In this document: piece by piece, positions 41,414 through 50,432 of the stretch | Layout of the letters: each line of letters begins with the position of its first letter | How positions within the stretch are numbered: position 1 is the stretch's first letter | DNA from: an uncultured Anaerotruncus sp. | GTDB taxonomy: Bacteria > Bacillota > Clostridia > Oscillospirales > Acutalibacteraceae | Length of the DNA stretch: 64,000 bases | Assembly: GCA_900539775.1 (NCBI GenBank) | Contig: UQDL01000008.1 | Location: 3,910-67,909 of the forward strand | Direction: 5' to 3' | The notes under the pieces: model-generated | Database searches by the model: none | The model's input: only the letters and a program-made list of their open reading frames with translations | What the model was told of the DNA's origin: nothing | Program-made: the position numbers and the translations under genes

Positions 41414-42610
41414 TTACATTTTTGAGCCCTTTGAGCCTTTTGCACCGCCAAGCGCACCGGAGGAAAGAATATTTGTATCAAACGAATACGTAATTTCCTC
41501 ACGATTACGTTGCCTTTTAAGAGCAAGCGAAATAAGCCTGTCAAGCAGTTCAGAATACTTAATTCCGAGCGGCTCCCACAAATAGAATGCAAGCGAGCCG
41601 GGAATTGTGTTAAATTCATTTATCCAGAATTCGCCCGTTTTGGAATTCATAAGATAATCTATTCTGACAACACCGTTGCAATCAAGATACTTGAAAGCCT
41701 CAACGGCAATTTTTTTAATTTCCGTTGCGGTTTCGGCAGGAATATCTGCGGGAATTTTTCTTTTAAGGCTTGTCATGCCCTTACTGCCGCCTGTTTTCTT
41801 GCCGCCATCCAAATATTTATCCTTATAGGAAAGAATCTTATCGGCGGAAACGGGCTCTTCAAGCTCCGAGGCTTCTGCCTCCATATAATCGCCAACTACA
41901 GAGCAGTTGATTTCTTTAAGATTAACAACGGCAGGCTCAACAAGAATTTTATCTGCAAAAGTAAAAGCAAGCTCAAGAGCATCTTCAAATTCTGCCTTAT
42001 TATCGGCCTTACTGATGCCTACACTTGAGCCGAGGTTTACCGGCTTAACAACAACGGGATAACCGAATTTTTTCTCTGTTTTCTCTATAATAACATCGCT
42101 GTTTTTGTAATCCGTAACGGTAAAACGCAAACCGTCAAGCACGGGGAAGCCTGCATCACGCAGCATAACCTTCATTGCGTATTTATCCATGCAGATTGCG
42201 CTTGCAAGTACATCACAACCTACAAACGGCAAATTAAGGGTTTTGATAAAACCCTGCAAAGCACCGTCCTCAACATTTGTGCCGTGAACGATGGGAAAAG
42301 CAACATCTATAACCGCAATAGGCTTTTGTTTTGAAAAAAGCTTTTGCTGCTGCGGAAGAAGATATGTTTTATCGCCGTCCGTTACGATATTGATTTTTGT
42401 GCTTTTTTCAAGCAGCCTCGGAATATTCTTGTATTCATCGATTTTATCAAGATCTTCGCCGTAATACAATTCATTTTTCTTTGTGATATAAACAGGATAA
42501 AGTTGATATTTATCCTTATTCATATTTTGCATTGCCTGCAATGCGGAAATAACGGAAACCTCATGCTCAACACTTTTTCCGCCAAACAAAACGGCAACAT
42601 TTATTTTCAT
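41414..42610 (-). CDS. ddl: D-alanine--D-alanine ligase
   Basis: ATP-grasp enzyme making D-Ala-D-Ala for peptidoglycan. 398 residues: VLFGGKSVEHEVSVISA at the N-terminus, PIVHGTNVEDGALQG, VVVKPVNLGSSVGISK, and WINEFNTIPGSLAFYLWEPLGI at the active site. The C-terminal tail is Gly/Lys/Ser-rich (GALGGAKGSKGSKM) and longer than in standard Ddl. No vanH or vanX homologue is nearby, so there is no reason to call a D-Ala-D-Lac ligase. It follows the MurF-like gene by 142 bases on the same strand. Confidence 0.93.
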   Translation of the reverse strand: MKINVAVLFGGKSVEHEVSVISALQAMQNMNKDKYQLYPVYITKKNELYYGEDLDKIDEYKNIPRLLEKSTKINIVTDGDKTYLLPQQQKLFSKQKPIAVIDVAFPIVHGTNVEDGALQGFIKTLNLPFVGCDVLASAICMDKYAMKVMLRDAGFPVLDGLRFTVTDYKNSDVIIEKTEKKFGYPVVVKPVNLGSSVGISKADNKAEFEDALELAFTFADKILVEPAVVNLKEINCSVVGDYMEAEASELEEPVSADKILSYKDKYLDGGKKTGGSKGMTSLKRKIPADIPAETATEIKKIAVEAFKYLDCNGVVRIDYLMNSKTGEFWINEFNTIPGSLAFYLWEPLGIKYSELLDRLISLALKRQRNREEITYSFDTNILSSGALGGAKGSKGSKM

Positions 42611-42752
42611 AAAAACTCACATAGCCTTTCCGACTACCTTATATTATATTAAGATAACGCTTATCTGCCGTAGCCGTAGCAGGAGCGACCGACACCGCAC
42701 TCAGGCAAATGCCAATAGAGCAATATCGGATTATTTTTGCTTCAACAATACA

Positions 42753-44318
42753 TCAATAATTATCGGGCAAATCATTTTCAATTAAAATTATTTTTTCTTC
42801 CGGTGAAGAACTTGCTTTATTAAATGCATCAATAAAGCTTTCACACACGGTTACACCTGATTGGTGCATACCGCCGTCCTCAAGCCCTTTATAAATAGCC
42901 TCTGTTTGCTTTTTGCCGACAAGATAAACATGATCACAAACAGAAGCAGCGGATTTTCCGAATTCATAATTATAATGATCCTGCATCTTGCCAAGCTCAA
43001 CCATACCGGGAGTTATCAAAATCTTTTCCCCGTCAAACAAAGCAAGGGTTTTAAGCGCCGCCTCACAGCCTGCGGGATTTGAATTATAAGCATCATCTAT
43101 AATAGCCGTGTTTCCTCTGCGTGTAAGTTGCAGCCTATGCGGCGGAGAAGCAAGCTTTTTAAGCTGCATTCTGATATCATCTGCATCAACTCCAAGCTGC
43201 CTGCAAACAGCAACAACGCCCATAAGATTGGTTACATTATGCTCGCCGACAAGCGGAGTTTGCAAATTTTCGATTTTTTCATCGCCGCAAACAACGGAAA
43301 AGCTTGTTCCCTTTCTTGTTACACGAATATCACAAGCATAGGTTTCATTTTTATTGCCGATTCCGTAAGTATGGAAGCCTGCATTCGGATTTTCCGAAAG
43401 CTTTGCGGAAATATATTGATTATCGCCGTTTAAGAACATATTTTCTTTATTCGGCACGGCATCATAAAGCTCAAATTTCGTTTTAACGATATTATCAATT
43501 GATTTAAACGATTCCAAATGCTGCTCGCCTATTGAGGTTATAATACCATAATCCGGGAAAACAATATCACAGATTTCTTTAATATCGCCCACATTCCTTG
43601 CGCCCATTTCGCAAACAAAAATTTCATGAGTGGGGCGAAGCTGCTCCCTTATGGTTTTAACAACGCCCATTGGGGTGTTATAGCTTTCCGGAGTCATCAG
43701 CACATTATATTTTGCTTTAAGTGCCGTTGAAAGAAAATACTTAACGCTTGTTTTACCATAGCTGCCCGTTATTCCTATAACCTTTAAATCGGGGCAAGCT
43801 TTAAGCATTTTTTTTGCATCATTTATATAATATTGCCTTATTGCCTTTTCTATCGGCGAGTTTATAAAATTGCCGATAAGCACAACAAACGGCGTAAGCG
43901 CAAGCGCCGTTGCAAATCCGAAAAGGCCTGCTTTTTCCGCACCCGCAAAGAAAGACAACGCATATGCGGCAATCAAAACCACCGCATCCGTTGCAAGCAT
44001 TCTTTTAACTCTTGCAGTGTATACAAGCGGCTTTTTTGCATTTTTCATCGGCATGTTGGCAAGAGCACAAATTACCGCAAGCACATAAAAAACAATATAA
44101 AGCCAAACTTTATTAACAAATATTGCAGCCACGGCAATTGCCAAAATAAGAAAATTGATTATATAATGCTTTGCATTGGCTGCCATCCATTTAAGCTGAA
44201 CATGCGGCTTATATGAATTTTGCTGAAACATATGGATGGTGCGGATAACAGTGAGCGCCGATGCGGCAACGGCAAGCACAGCGCAGATTATATTTAGTGC
44301 GATATAAATATCAATCAC
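42753..44318 (-). CDS. MurF-like Mur ligase with N-terminal membrane domain
   Basis: 521 residues. Residues 1-160 contain about four hydrophobic segments; residues about 175-521 form a Mur ligase with the ATP loop GITGSYGKTS, EMGARNVGDIKEICD, DDAYNSNPAG and a TPGMVELG motif. This matches the clostridial membrane-linked MurF group that adds D-Ala-D-Ala to UDP-MurNAc-tripeptide; its protein ends normally with ENDLPDNY. It overlaps the upstream hydrolase gene by 8 bases and precedes ddl, giving a functional pair. Confidence 0.85.
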   Translation of the reverse strand: MIDIYIALNIICAVLAVAASALTVIRTIHMFQQNSYKPHVQLKWMAANAKHYIINFLILAIAVAAIFVNKVWLYIVFYVLAVICALANMPMKNAKKPLVYTARVKRMLATDAVVLIAAYALSFFAGAEKAGLFGFATALALTPFVVLIGNFINSPIEKAIRQYYINDAKKMLKACPDLKVIGITGSYGKTSVKYFLSTALKAKYNVLMTPESYNTPMGVVKTIREQLRPTHEIFVCEMGARNVGDIKEICDIVFPDYGIITSIGEQHLESFKSIDNIVKTKFELYDAVPNKENMFLNGDNQYISAKLSENPNAGFHTYGIGNKNETYACDIRVTRKGTSFSVVCGDEKIENLQTPLVGEHNVTNLMGVVAVCRQLGVDADDIRMQLKKLASPPHRLQLTRRGNTAIIDDAYNSNPAGCEAALKTLALFDGEKILITPGMVELGKMQDHYNYEFGKSAASVCDHVYLVGKKQTEAIYKGLEDGGMHQSGVTVCESFIDAFNKASSSPEEKIILIENDLPDNY

Positions 44319-45096
44319 CGACTTTCAAATAAGATTTAATGATGTTCGCAAAAATGACAGGCTGATCAAGAAAGCAATAGTGCCCGGCATTTTCAATAAC
44401 GGCAAGGCCCACATCCGTGCCTGCCGCGGAAATTTCTTTTTCAAAAACTTTACCGTCTGCCAAAGGCGTAGCAGTATCGTTTGCTCCCCAAATAAGAAGG
44501 GTTGAGCATTTAACATTTTTCATGAGGTGCACAAGATCCTCATTAACTGATTTAACGAGCACACCTCTCATAATTTCGCTTGCATTAAGATAATCGGCAG
44601 AAGAAAACTTTTTTCTTAAATTTTCAAGTGCCTGCGGAAACAACTTGCGAACGGGATAAAGACTGAGGAAAAATTTGCCGCATTTATAAATCTTTGTGCG
44701 CATTTTCTGCTTTTTGCTGCGCTGCGGCATAACACCTGCACAATCAACAAAAAGTATTTTCGAAATTTGAAACGGCAGTTTTTCATCGGAAACGAGCTTC
44801 AGAATCACTCTGCCTCCGAAAGAATGACCCATAAGAATAACATTTTTTTGACCGAATGATTCTATAAAGGCTTTTGTGAATTTCGCATAAGCGGAAACAT
44901 CCCAAACCTCTTTAGGCTCTTCTGTTTTTCCGAAGCCCGGAAAATCAAATGAAACAACAGTGTATTTTTGGGCAAGCAGATTTGCAACGGAGGCATACAC
45001 CTCAAGGCTTGTGCCCCAACCCTGCAAAATAAACACATAATCGCCGTTGCCCTTTATATCATAATTTACGGAAATACCGTTTATTTCTTTATTCAA
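44311..45096 (-). CDS. Alpha/beta-fold hydrolase
   Basis: 262 residues from the TTG at 45096. The nucleophile elbow GHSFGG, oxyanion region LQGWGTS, FDFPGFGKTE and the late NAGHYCFLDQP (catalytic His) give a complete alpha/beta hydrolase triad. The start is uncertain: a TTG at 45096 has a GGGGG site 9 bases upstream, while the frame can be opened at another TTG at 45123 with no site. Its overlap with the MurF-like gene suggests a cell-envelope role, but the substrate is unknown. Confidence 0.8.
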   Translation of the reverse strand: MNKEINGISVNYDIKGNGDYVFILQGWGTSLEVYASVANLLAQKYTVVSFDFPGFGKTEEPKEVWDVSAYAKFTKAFIESFGQKNVILMGHSFGGRVILKLVSDEKLPFQISKILFVDCAGVMPQRSKKQKMRTKIYKCGKFFLSLYPVRKLFPQALENLRKKFSSADYLNASEIMRGVLVKSVNEDLVHLMKNVKCSTLLIWGANDTATPLADGKVFEKEISAAGTDVGLAVIENAGHYCFLDQPVIFANIIKSYLKVGD

Positions 45097-45192
45097 AAAA
45101 ACAACCCCCGAAAAAGGTATCAAAAGCGCTGCTGAAATTGCCGATCAATTTTAAAGAAGCGCCGTTATAAGTTATTATTTTAAGCTTTTAAT

Positions 45193-45221
45193 ATTCTAAC
45201 ACATTAAAATTATATGTGCAA
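45193..45221 (-). promoter_or_regulatory. Promoter of the hydrolase-MurF operon
   Basis: On the minus strand TTGCAC, 17-base spacer, TAGAAT, about 100 bases upstream of the hydrolase start. Confidence 0.55.
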
Positions 45222-45303
45222 TGATTTATTTTAATTAAAACGGCGATTTTAGAATTGCTTGAAATCACGAATAAACGAAGCTGTGTATTTATTTTAAGCC
45301 GCA

Positions 45304-47337
45304 TTATTTCTTGGCCGATTTATATGAACCGAGGCGGCGAAGCAAACCTTGATAATAATCCCACTGCATTGAAAAAGACGGAATTTTCTGTTCTAACTTT
45401 TGCTTATAAGAAATAATATCTCGTTCTCTTTCATCGGGATTACGCAGAGTAACACAATCATAAACAAGCGGATTAAGCTTGCTTGTAACCTTTATTTTTG
45501 CAACCTCTCCGACGGGGCAATTAACAGAAATCACACCGTTTTCCGCCTTACAAATAACACCCTCATTATCGCAGGAAACATCAAAATCAAATTCCGAAAG
45601 CGAAGGATATGTATAAACCGAAAACTTCTCTTTACCGGATTTATTTACTATATAATCATAGCAAAAATCACCGTTTGCGTTTTGCAACTTTATAAAGCGA
45701 AGATTATTGTCTGCCGGAGTATCAAATGCCTCTATTTTTAACAAAGAGCATTTACCGGTGAAACTTTTAACTTTCAAAGCAATCATATTTGTTTCAATCG
45801 GAGGAAACTCAAATATTGTGGCTGCACCGCTTGATTTTAGCTCGCCTGTTTGAAAACTGTGACTGCCAACCATAAGCTCTGCATTAACAATATGGCATTC
45901 GGGATCGGGATTTTCATATATTGCAACGCTGCAAATCTTGTGAGAAGCCGGCAGCATAGCGGCAACTATTTTTTGCTCATCATCGGCATCTGCAATCCAC
46001 ACCGAAGAAAGCGGCTGACCTAAATTGTTTTTAATATCGTTTGAATCCGCAAGTTTGAATTCATTGAGCCTTGAAGCATTGCCGCTTGTGGATCTCATTG
46101 TTGCATCAAGAAGCAAATCATCTGTTCTGCGCTGCCAAAAAACTTTATCAGAATTCAAAACACCTTCTATGTGATCTGTTCCGGTTTGGCTTGAATAAAA
46201 CTGCATTGCCTTATATTCCTTGGTGTTTTGCATAACCCGTGAAAGTGCTTCCTTGGCAACGGGAATACGAACCCTGCTCTCCCATTCGTAAGCATTTAAT
46301 TCGCTCATAAAAGGCCTGTCGTTTTTCAAACGTGTTGCATGAATGTTATCGGAATAAAAATCATGCTTACCGTCCCAAGCAGTTGAATAAGCAAAGCCCT
46401 TAAACACCTGCGGAGTATAAAATGTGTTTTCCTTGAGCACACTGCCGAGTGCTTCTTCAAAGAAAAGGCTCAGTGCGCGGTGATCGGCATGGCCGTCATA
46501 ATCACAGCAATAAATAACATCCGGCTTAAAATCATTTAAAACCGCTTTAAAATCTGCAAGGATATTATCACGGGTGTATGCACATTTGCGAAAAGGCTGC
46601 TTTGTGCCGATACCGTAAGTTTCGGTATAACCCGCCGCCGATTTCACAAGCTCATCGCCCTTGCAATTATAAATATGCTTACCTTCTTTATTGATAAGGC
46701 CGTCTCCGTATCCGAGGAATATTACATTTTGAGAATCTATTCCGTAAAAATCGGCAACATTAAGCGCTTCTTTAATTCTGCACTTGCCGAGATGATGAAA
46801 ATCTCCGTTTGTTGAAAAAAGAATTTTAACTTCGGAGCCGTTTTTAACATACTGTTCTATAACACCGCCGTAAATATTTATATCATCATCCTCATGAGGA
46901 GATAAAAACAAAACCTTTTTATTGCCGAAAAACGAACTGCGATCTGCTTCTTCAAAATCATAGGCAGTGTTTTTCGGAATAACAATTCCCGCCGCAAGTG
47001 TTTCGCCGGCGCAAAGCAAGGCCGCAACAAGCGCCGCAACAAAAAACAGCACCGTAAGTGCCGTTGGCAGCGGAACAAGCATTGCCGAATACATTGCCAC
47101 ATCAAGAACACCGAGCAACATATAGATTTGCAGCATTCTTGATTCTATATGAACTTTAAAAGCAACTGCAATAAAAATGCAAATTGCGGTTGCCGCTTTC
47201 AACGGCTTTAAAAGAAGCGGAGAAAAAAAGCCCGCCGCAATTGAACCCGCAAACAGCAAAAGCAAAACAACAATTGCAGAAATCGCAAACGGTTTGCTTT
47301 CAAAAACCTTTATTTTTTTCCAATCAACCTTAATCAC
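45304..47337 (-). CDS. Membrane protein with PIG-L (LmbE) deacetylase domain and C-terminal sandwich domains
   Basis: 677 residues from the GTG at 47337. Residues about 15-125 hold five or six hydrophobic segments. A PIG-L deacetylase domain follows (about 140-370): VLFLSPHEDDDINIYGG (zinc-binding His-x-Asp-Asp), IFLGYGDG and DGHADHRALS. The last 250 residues are predicted beta-rich, with an Asp/Asn-rich discoidin-like region and an Ig-like tail. PIG-L enzymes deacetylate N-acetylglucosamine-linked substrates; here the domain is expected at the membrane. The frame extends to an ATG at 47406, but the GTG has a GGAGG site 8 bases upstream, while the ATG sits at the predicted transcription start. 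Confidence 0.8.
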   Translation of the reverse strand: MIKVDWKKIKVFESKPFAISAIVVLLLLFAGSIAAGFFSPLLLKPLKAATAICIFIAVAFKVHIESRMLQIYMLLGVLDVAMYSAMLVPLPTALTVLFFVAALVAALLCAGETLAAGIVIPKNTAYDFEEADRSSFFGNKKVLFLSPHEDDDINIYGGVIEQYVKNGSEVKILFSTNGDFHHLGKCRIKEALNVADFYGIDSQNVIFLGYGDGLINKEGKHIYNCKGDELVKSAAGYTETYGIGTKQPFRKCAYTRDNILADFKAVLNDFKPDVIYCCDYDGHADHRALSLFFEEALGSVLKENTFYTPQVFKGFAYSTAWDGKHDFYSDNIHATRLKNDRPFMSELNAYEWESRVRIPVAKEALSRVMQNTKEYKAMQFYSSQTGTDHIEGVLNSDKVFWQRRTDDLLLDATMRSTSGNASRLNEFKLADSNDIKNNLGQPLSSVWIADADDEQKIVAAMLPASHKICSVAIYENPDPECHIVNAELMVGSHSFQTGELKSSGAATIFEFPPIETNMIALKVKSFTGKCSLLKIEAFDTPADNNLRFIKLQNANGDFCYDYIVNKSGKEKFSVYTYPSLSEFDFDVSCDNEGVICKAENGVISVNCPVGEVAKIKVTSKLNPLVYDCVTLRNPDERERDIISYKQKLEQKIPSFSMQWDYYQGLLRRLGSYKSAKK

Positions 47338-47409
47338 CGAAGGCACCTCCGAAGCATATTTCAAGCAAATGCTTTTAGCATTTTTTATATTTATTTTTAT
47401 ATCCATATA

Positions 47410-47438
47410 AAGATAGCAGATTCAGCACAATTAGTCAA
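47410..47438 (-). promoter_or_regulatory. Promoter of the PIG-L gene
   Basis: On the minus strand TTGACT (47438-47433), 17-base spacer, TATCTT (47415-47410). Transcription would begin at about 47403, which supports translation from the internal GTG at 47337. Confidence 0.55.
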
Positions 47439-47467
47439 TTTATGCAAAATATTTTTTAAAAAAAGTG

Positions 47468-47495
47468 TTGACAAATTTATTTTTTGTGGTATACT
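47468..47495 (+). promoter_or_regulatory. perR promoter
   Basis: TTGACA, 16-base spacer, TATACT, followed by two Per-box-like palindromes before the start codon. Confidence 0.8.
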
Positions 47496-47499
47496 CAAA

Positions 47500-47531
47500 T
47501 TGTAATCGATACAAGTTAGTAATCATTACAA
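47500..47531 (+). promoter_or_regulatory. Two tandem Per-box-like operators
   Basis: TTGTAATCGATACAA (47500-47514) and TAGTAATCATTACAA (47517-47531) both fit the 7-1-7 Per box TTATAATTATTATAA (11 and 12 of 15 positions). They lie between the -10 box and the perR ATG, so bound PerR would block its own transcription. Confidence 0.65.
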
Positions 47532-47542
47532 GGTGGTTGGAA

Positions 47543-47950
47543 ATGACTCAGGATAAAATATTAGCGTTGTTTAGGGAAAAGGGCTTCAGAGCCACTCCGC
47601 AGCGAATAGCGGTTTTCAATTATGTTTACGAGCACAGGGATCACCCGGATGTGCTTGCAATATATGAAAATGTGCTTAAAACAAACCCGGGTTTTTCAAA
47701 GACCACAGTTTACAATGCGCTGAAATCACTTTGCGAAAGCGGCTTTGTTATGGCAATAACAATAGACGGCGGCAGAATTCATTATGATGCCAATGTTAAT
47801 TTTCACGGCCATTTCATTTGCAAATGCTGCGGCGAAATCTATGATTTTGAATTGGAAGAGCCGGCGGCAAACCTGCCAAGCGGATTTACGGTGCATCAAA
47901 AAGATGTTTATTACAGCGGCATATGCAAAAGCTGTAACAATAAAAAATAA
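47543..47950 (+). CDS. perR: PerR-type peroxide-sensing Fur-family repressor
   Basis: 135 residues. Winged helix FREKGFRATPQRIAVFNYV and FSKTTVYNALKSLCESGFV, then HYDANVNFHGHFICKCCGEIYDFE (metal-binding His and the first CxxC zinc pair) and GICKSCNNKK with the second CxxC. Lies 26 bases upstream of a reverse rubrerythrin, a classical PerR target in clostridia, so PerR is preferred to Fur. The ATG at 47543 has an AAGGTGG site; the frame extends upstream through the promoter and is not used. Confidence 0.88.
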   Translation: MTQDKILALFREKGFRATPQRIAVFNYVYEHRDHPDVLAIYENVLKTNPGFSKTTVYNALKSLCESGFVMAITIDGGRIHYDANVNFHGHFICKCCGEIYDFELEEPAANLPSGFTVHQKDVYYSGICKSCNNKK

Positions 47951-47976
47951 ATTTGATTATGAAGGAGTAATTTATT

Positions 47977-48516
47977 ATGACTAAAAAGTATTATTGCCCG
48001 GCATGCGGCTACACAAGCGATGAACCGATTGAAATCTGCCCCCGTTGCGGTGCAAAAATGAAGGTTCGTGAAAATAATGACGATAAAGCTTGGGCTGCAG
48101 AGCACATTGTAGGCGTTGCAAAAGATGTTGACCCGGAAATCATTCAGGGCCTTCGTGACAATTTCAACGGCGAATGCTCAGAGGTTGGCATGTATCTTGC
48201 GATGGCAAGAGTTGCACACAGAGAGGGCTATCCGGAAATCGGTCTTTATTGGGAAAAAGCAGCTCACGAAGAAGCAGAGCACGCTGCTAAGTTTGCAGAG
48301 CTTCTCGGCGAAGTTCTTTCCGATTCAACAAAGAAAAACCTTGAAATGAGAGTTGAGGCCGAATATGGCGCAACATCAGGAAAAACTGAGCTTGCAAAAC
48401 TTGCTAAAGAAAAGGGCCTTGATGCCATTCACGACACAGTTCATGAAATGGCTCGTGACGAAGCCCGCCACGGCAAGGCTTTCGAAGGACTTTTGAAGAG
48501 ATACTTCGGCGAATAA
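47977..48516 (+). CDS. Reverse rubrerythrin (NADH peroxidase type)
   Basis: 179 residues. The rubredoxin-like iron site (CPACGYTSDEPIEICPRCG) is at the N-terminus, before the four-helix diiron domain (ECSEVGMYLAMARVAHREG, EEAEHAAKFAELL, DEARHGKAFEGLL), the reverse of ordinary rubrerythrin. Such proteins reduce hydrogen peroxide and oxygen with NADH-derived electrons in clostridia. It is in one operon with perR and shares its Per boxes; AAGGAG site before the ATG. Confidence 0.92.
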   Translation: MTKKYYCPACGYTSDEPIEICPRCGAKMKVRENNDDKAWAAEHIVGVAKDVDPEIIQGLRDNFNGECSEVGMYLAMARVAHREGYPEIGLYWEKAAHEEAEHAAKFAELLGEVLSDSTKKNLEMRVEAEYGATSGKTELAKLAKEKGLDAIHDTVHEMARDEARHGKAFEGLLKRYFGE

Positions 48517-48538
48517 TAAACAAAACTAAATATTAAAA

Positions 48539-48596
48539 GGGATATGCAAATGCATATCCCACGGTAACGGCTTTGGAACTTTCCGAAGCCGTTTTT
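48539..48596 (+). terminator. Double hairpin terminator after reverse rubrerythrin
   Basis: First stem GGGATATGCA / TGCATATCCC (48539-48560), then AACGGCTT / AAGCCGTT (48566-48593) followed by TTTG. The second hairpin with its T run is the functional terminator. Confidence 0.75.
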
Positions 48597-48655
48597 GTTT
48601 ATTAAACTATTATAGCCGGATTTAAAGACAAATCAGCAAGCGCCGATAAACACTG

Positions 48656-50098
48656 TTATTCGTTGTCCTCTTGCTCCGCAGCTGCCGCACGGCGCTCTGC
48701 AAGCTCTTTTTCAACCTTTGCACGCTCAGCCGGTGTGTAACGGATAAAGAGAAGCGGAATTATATAAAGCAGACTTGCAATTGCCGGAGTTAGAATAACA
48801 AGCGGCCAAATCCATTTGTCAAATGCCGCAGATTGGGTGCCGACATATACGGAAGCACCGTCTATTGCCTTATACTTCATAAAATGAAGAGCAAGTGTGG
48901 CAAGACCGGCGGTAATTCCGCTTGAGATTTTGGTGAACATCGTTTGCATTGAAAATGTTACGCCTTCCGTGCGCTTACCTGTTTTCCATTCCATATAATC
49001 AATACTGTCGCAAAAAACAGCGGTTTGTGCAATTGAAATTGCGCCGAGGGGGATGCAACCTATTCCGATAACCGTTAGCGCGATCCAAAGTTTTTGCCCT
49101 TGATAACCGATAGCATAAGCAATTATGCGTGCAATAATGTTTGCCGCTTGCATCATAATTATGGCATTAACATAACCCTTGCAAAACTTTTTGATTTTAT
49201 CAGCAAGCATCATTCCCAAAAATCCGGGCAAACCCGTGAAGATATAATAAATGGTGGTTAAGCCAAGAGCGCCTATGATACTGTTTTCGCCGAGAAAATC
49301 GGCAGGAATTTCGTATTTGAAGAAATATGTAACAAGATTTGCCCCGAAACCGACCGAGCCAAGCAAGTTTCCGAGTGTAAGCAGCATAAGCATTCTGTTT
49401 TTGAACAGCAGCGAAAACGACTCTCCTATTGAGGCCTGCTGCTTTTCTTTAACCACCCTTACACGCTCTTGCGCCGCATAGCATCTTAAGCTGAGCATTG
49501 CGCCGCCAAAGCCGAATATCAAAGCAAACACTATAGTCATCAGTGCCATGCTGCTGCCCGTTGCATTAGCAACCATTTCAAGCCCCATGGGAATTACAGT
49601 ACCGAGCGCTCCGCAAACGCAGGAGCCGATTGTGCGTGCCCACTGCACGAAGCGATCACGCTCATCCGCATTTGGCGAAACCGCAGAGGTGATGCCCCAA
49701 ATTGAAACATCCTGAACTGTGTAAGCCAAATCCCAGCAGATATACATTATTATGAAATACGAAACACGAAGCCAAAGCAAATCCTCTTTCGTTGAAAACA
49801 CAATAAACAAAAGCACCGTAAATACGCCGACGGGAAGCGGGGTGTATTTTAAAAACGGGCGCAGCTTTTCGCCGTTTTTAAAAGTATGCTTATCAATAAA
49901 TGAGCCTACCAAAGGATCATTTACGCCGTCCCAAATTTTCATAATTATCAAAAGCACAGAAACTGTGAGCGCAGGAAAAAGCGCAATATCCGTCATAAAA
50001 TAGTTGAAAAATGAACTGCCTATCAAAGCATAAACCATATTTTGCCCTGTTAAGCCGGCGTAATAGCTTATTTTTTCTTTTTTACCTATGTATTCCAA
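48656..50098 (-). CDS. GPH-family sugar:cation symporter (MelB-like)
   Basis: 480 residues with twelve hydrophobic segments. GPH features: KISYYAGLTGQNMVYALIGSSF near the start, IMKIWDGVNDPLVGSFIDKHTFKNGEKLRPF, and a conserved central IGCIPLGAISIAQTAVFCDSIDYMEWKTGKRTEG. Sugar and cation cannot be read by eye. Translation starts at TTG (50098) with an AGGAGG site 8 bases upstream. A charged C-terminal tail is rich in Glu and Ala. No sugar-degrading gene is adjacent. Confidence 0.85.
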   Translation of the reverse strand: MEYIGKKEKISYYAGLTGQNMVYALIGSSFFNYFMTDIALFPALTVSVLLIIMKIWDGVNDPLVGSFIDKHTFKNGEKLRPFLKYTPLPVGVFTVLLFIVFSTKEDLLWLRVSYFIIMYICWDLAYTVQDVSIWGITSAVSPNADERDRFVQWARTIGSCVCGALGTVIPMGLEMVANATGSSMALMTIVFALIFGFGGAMLSLRCYAAQERVRVVKEKQQASIGESFSLLFKNRMLMLLTLGNLLGSVGFGANLVTYFFKYEIPADFLGENSIIGALGLTTIYYIFTGLPGFLGMMLADKIKKFCKGYVNAIIMMQAANIIARIIAYAIGYQGQKLWIALTVIGIGCIPLGAISIAQTAVFCDSIDYMEWKTGKRTEGVTFSMQTMFTKISSGITAGLATLALHFMKYKAIDGASVYVGTQSAAFDKWIWPLVILTPAIASLLYIIPLLFIRYTPAERAKVEKELAERRAAAAEQEDNE

Positions 50099-50321
50099 AA
50101 AAGCACCTCCTAAGTGCAGTTAATCCGTCTTACTTAAACAAGTATTTTACCGCAACACATAAGCCGGAAATTTTAAACCGTGTTACATTTTTTCTGCCCT
50201 CTTAAACTAATATTAACACGGCAGAAAATCAAATCCAATATATAACATTCACAATATTTCCGTTGTGCAATTGTGTATTTTGCTTTTTTCCGGTGATAAG
50301 TTCGTGCTTTTTCTCTTTAAC

Positions 50322-50350
50322 TTGACATTTTACTGCCATTGATATATTAT
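50322..50350 (+). promoter_or_regulatory. Promoter of the yfhO gene
   Basis: TTGACA, 17-base spacer, TATTAT, about 80 bases upstream of the yfhO start. The remaining 334-base divergent gap holds a possible weak promoter for the GPH gene (TAAAAT near 50140) and nothing else I can identify. Confidence 0.7.
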
Positions 50351-50432
50351 TATCTAAGTTTATTTTTATTTAACAATATTATTTACTTTAATGCAGTTTG
50401 TTAAGGGCTGCACATAACAAGGAGTTTACTTA

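Noticed and set aside
41414..42610. Ddl as a vancomycin-resistance D-Ala-D-Lac ligase, because of its insert and unusual tail.
   Set aside because: No vanH, vanX or vanS/R homologue adjoins it and the motifs fit housekeeping Ddl proteins of Clostridia.
43833..44216. A basic, Cys-containing open frame on the plus strand opposite the MurF-like gene.
   Set aside because: No start site signal; it mirrors the hydrophobic N-terminal domain codons of the real gene.
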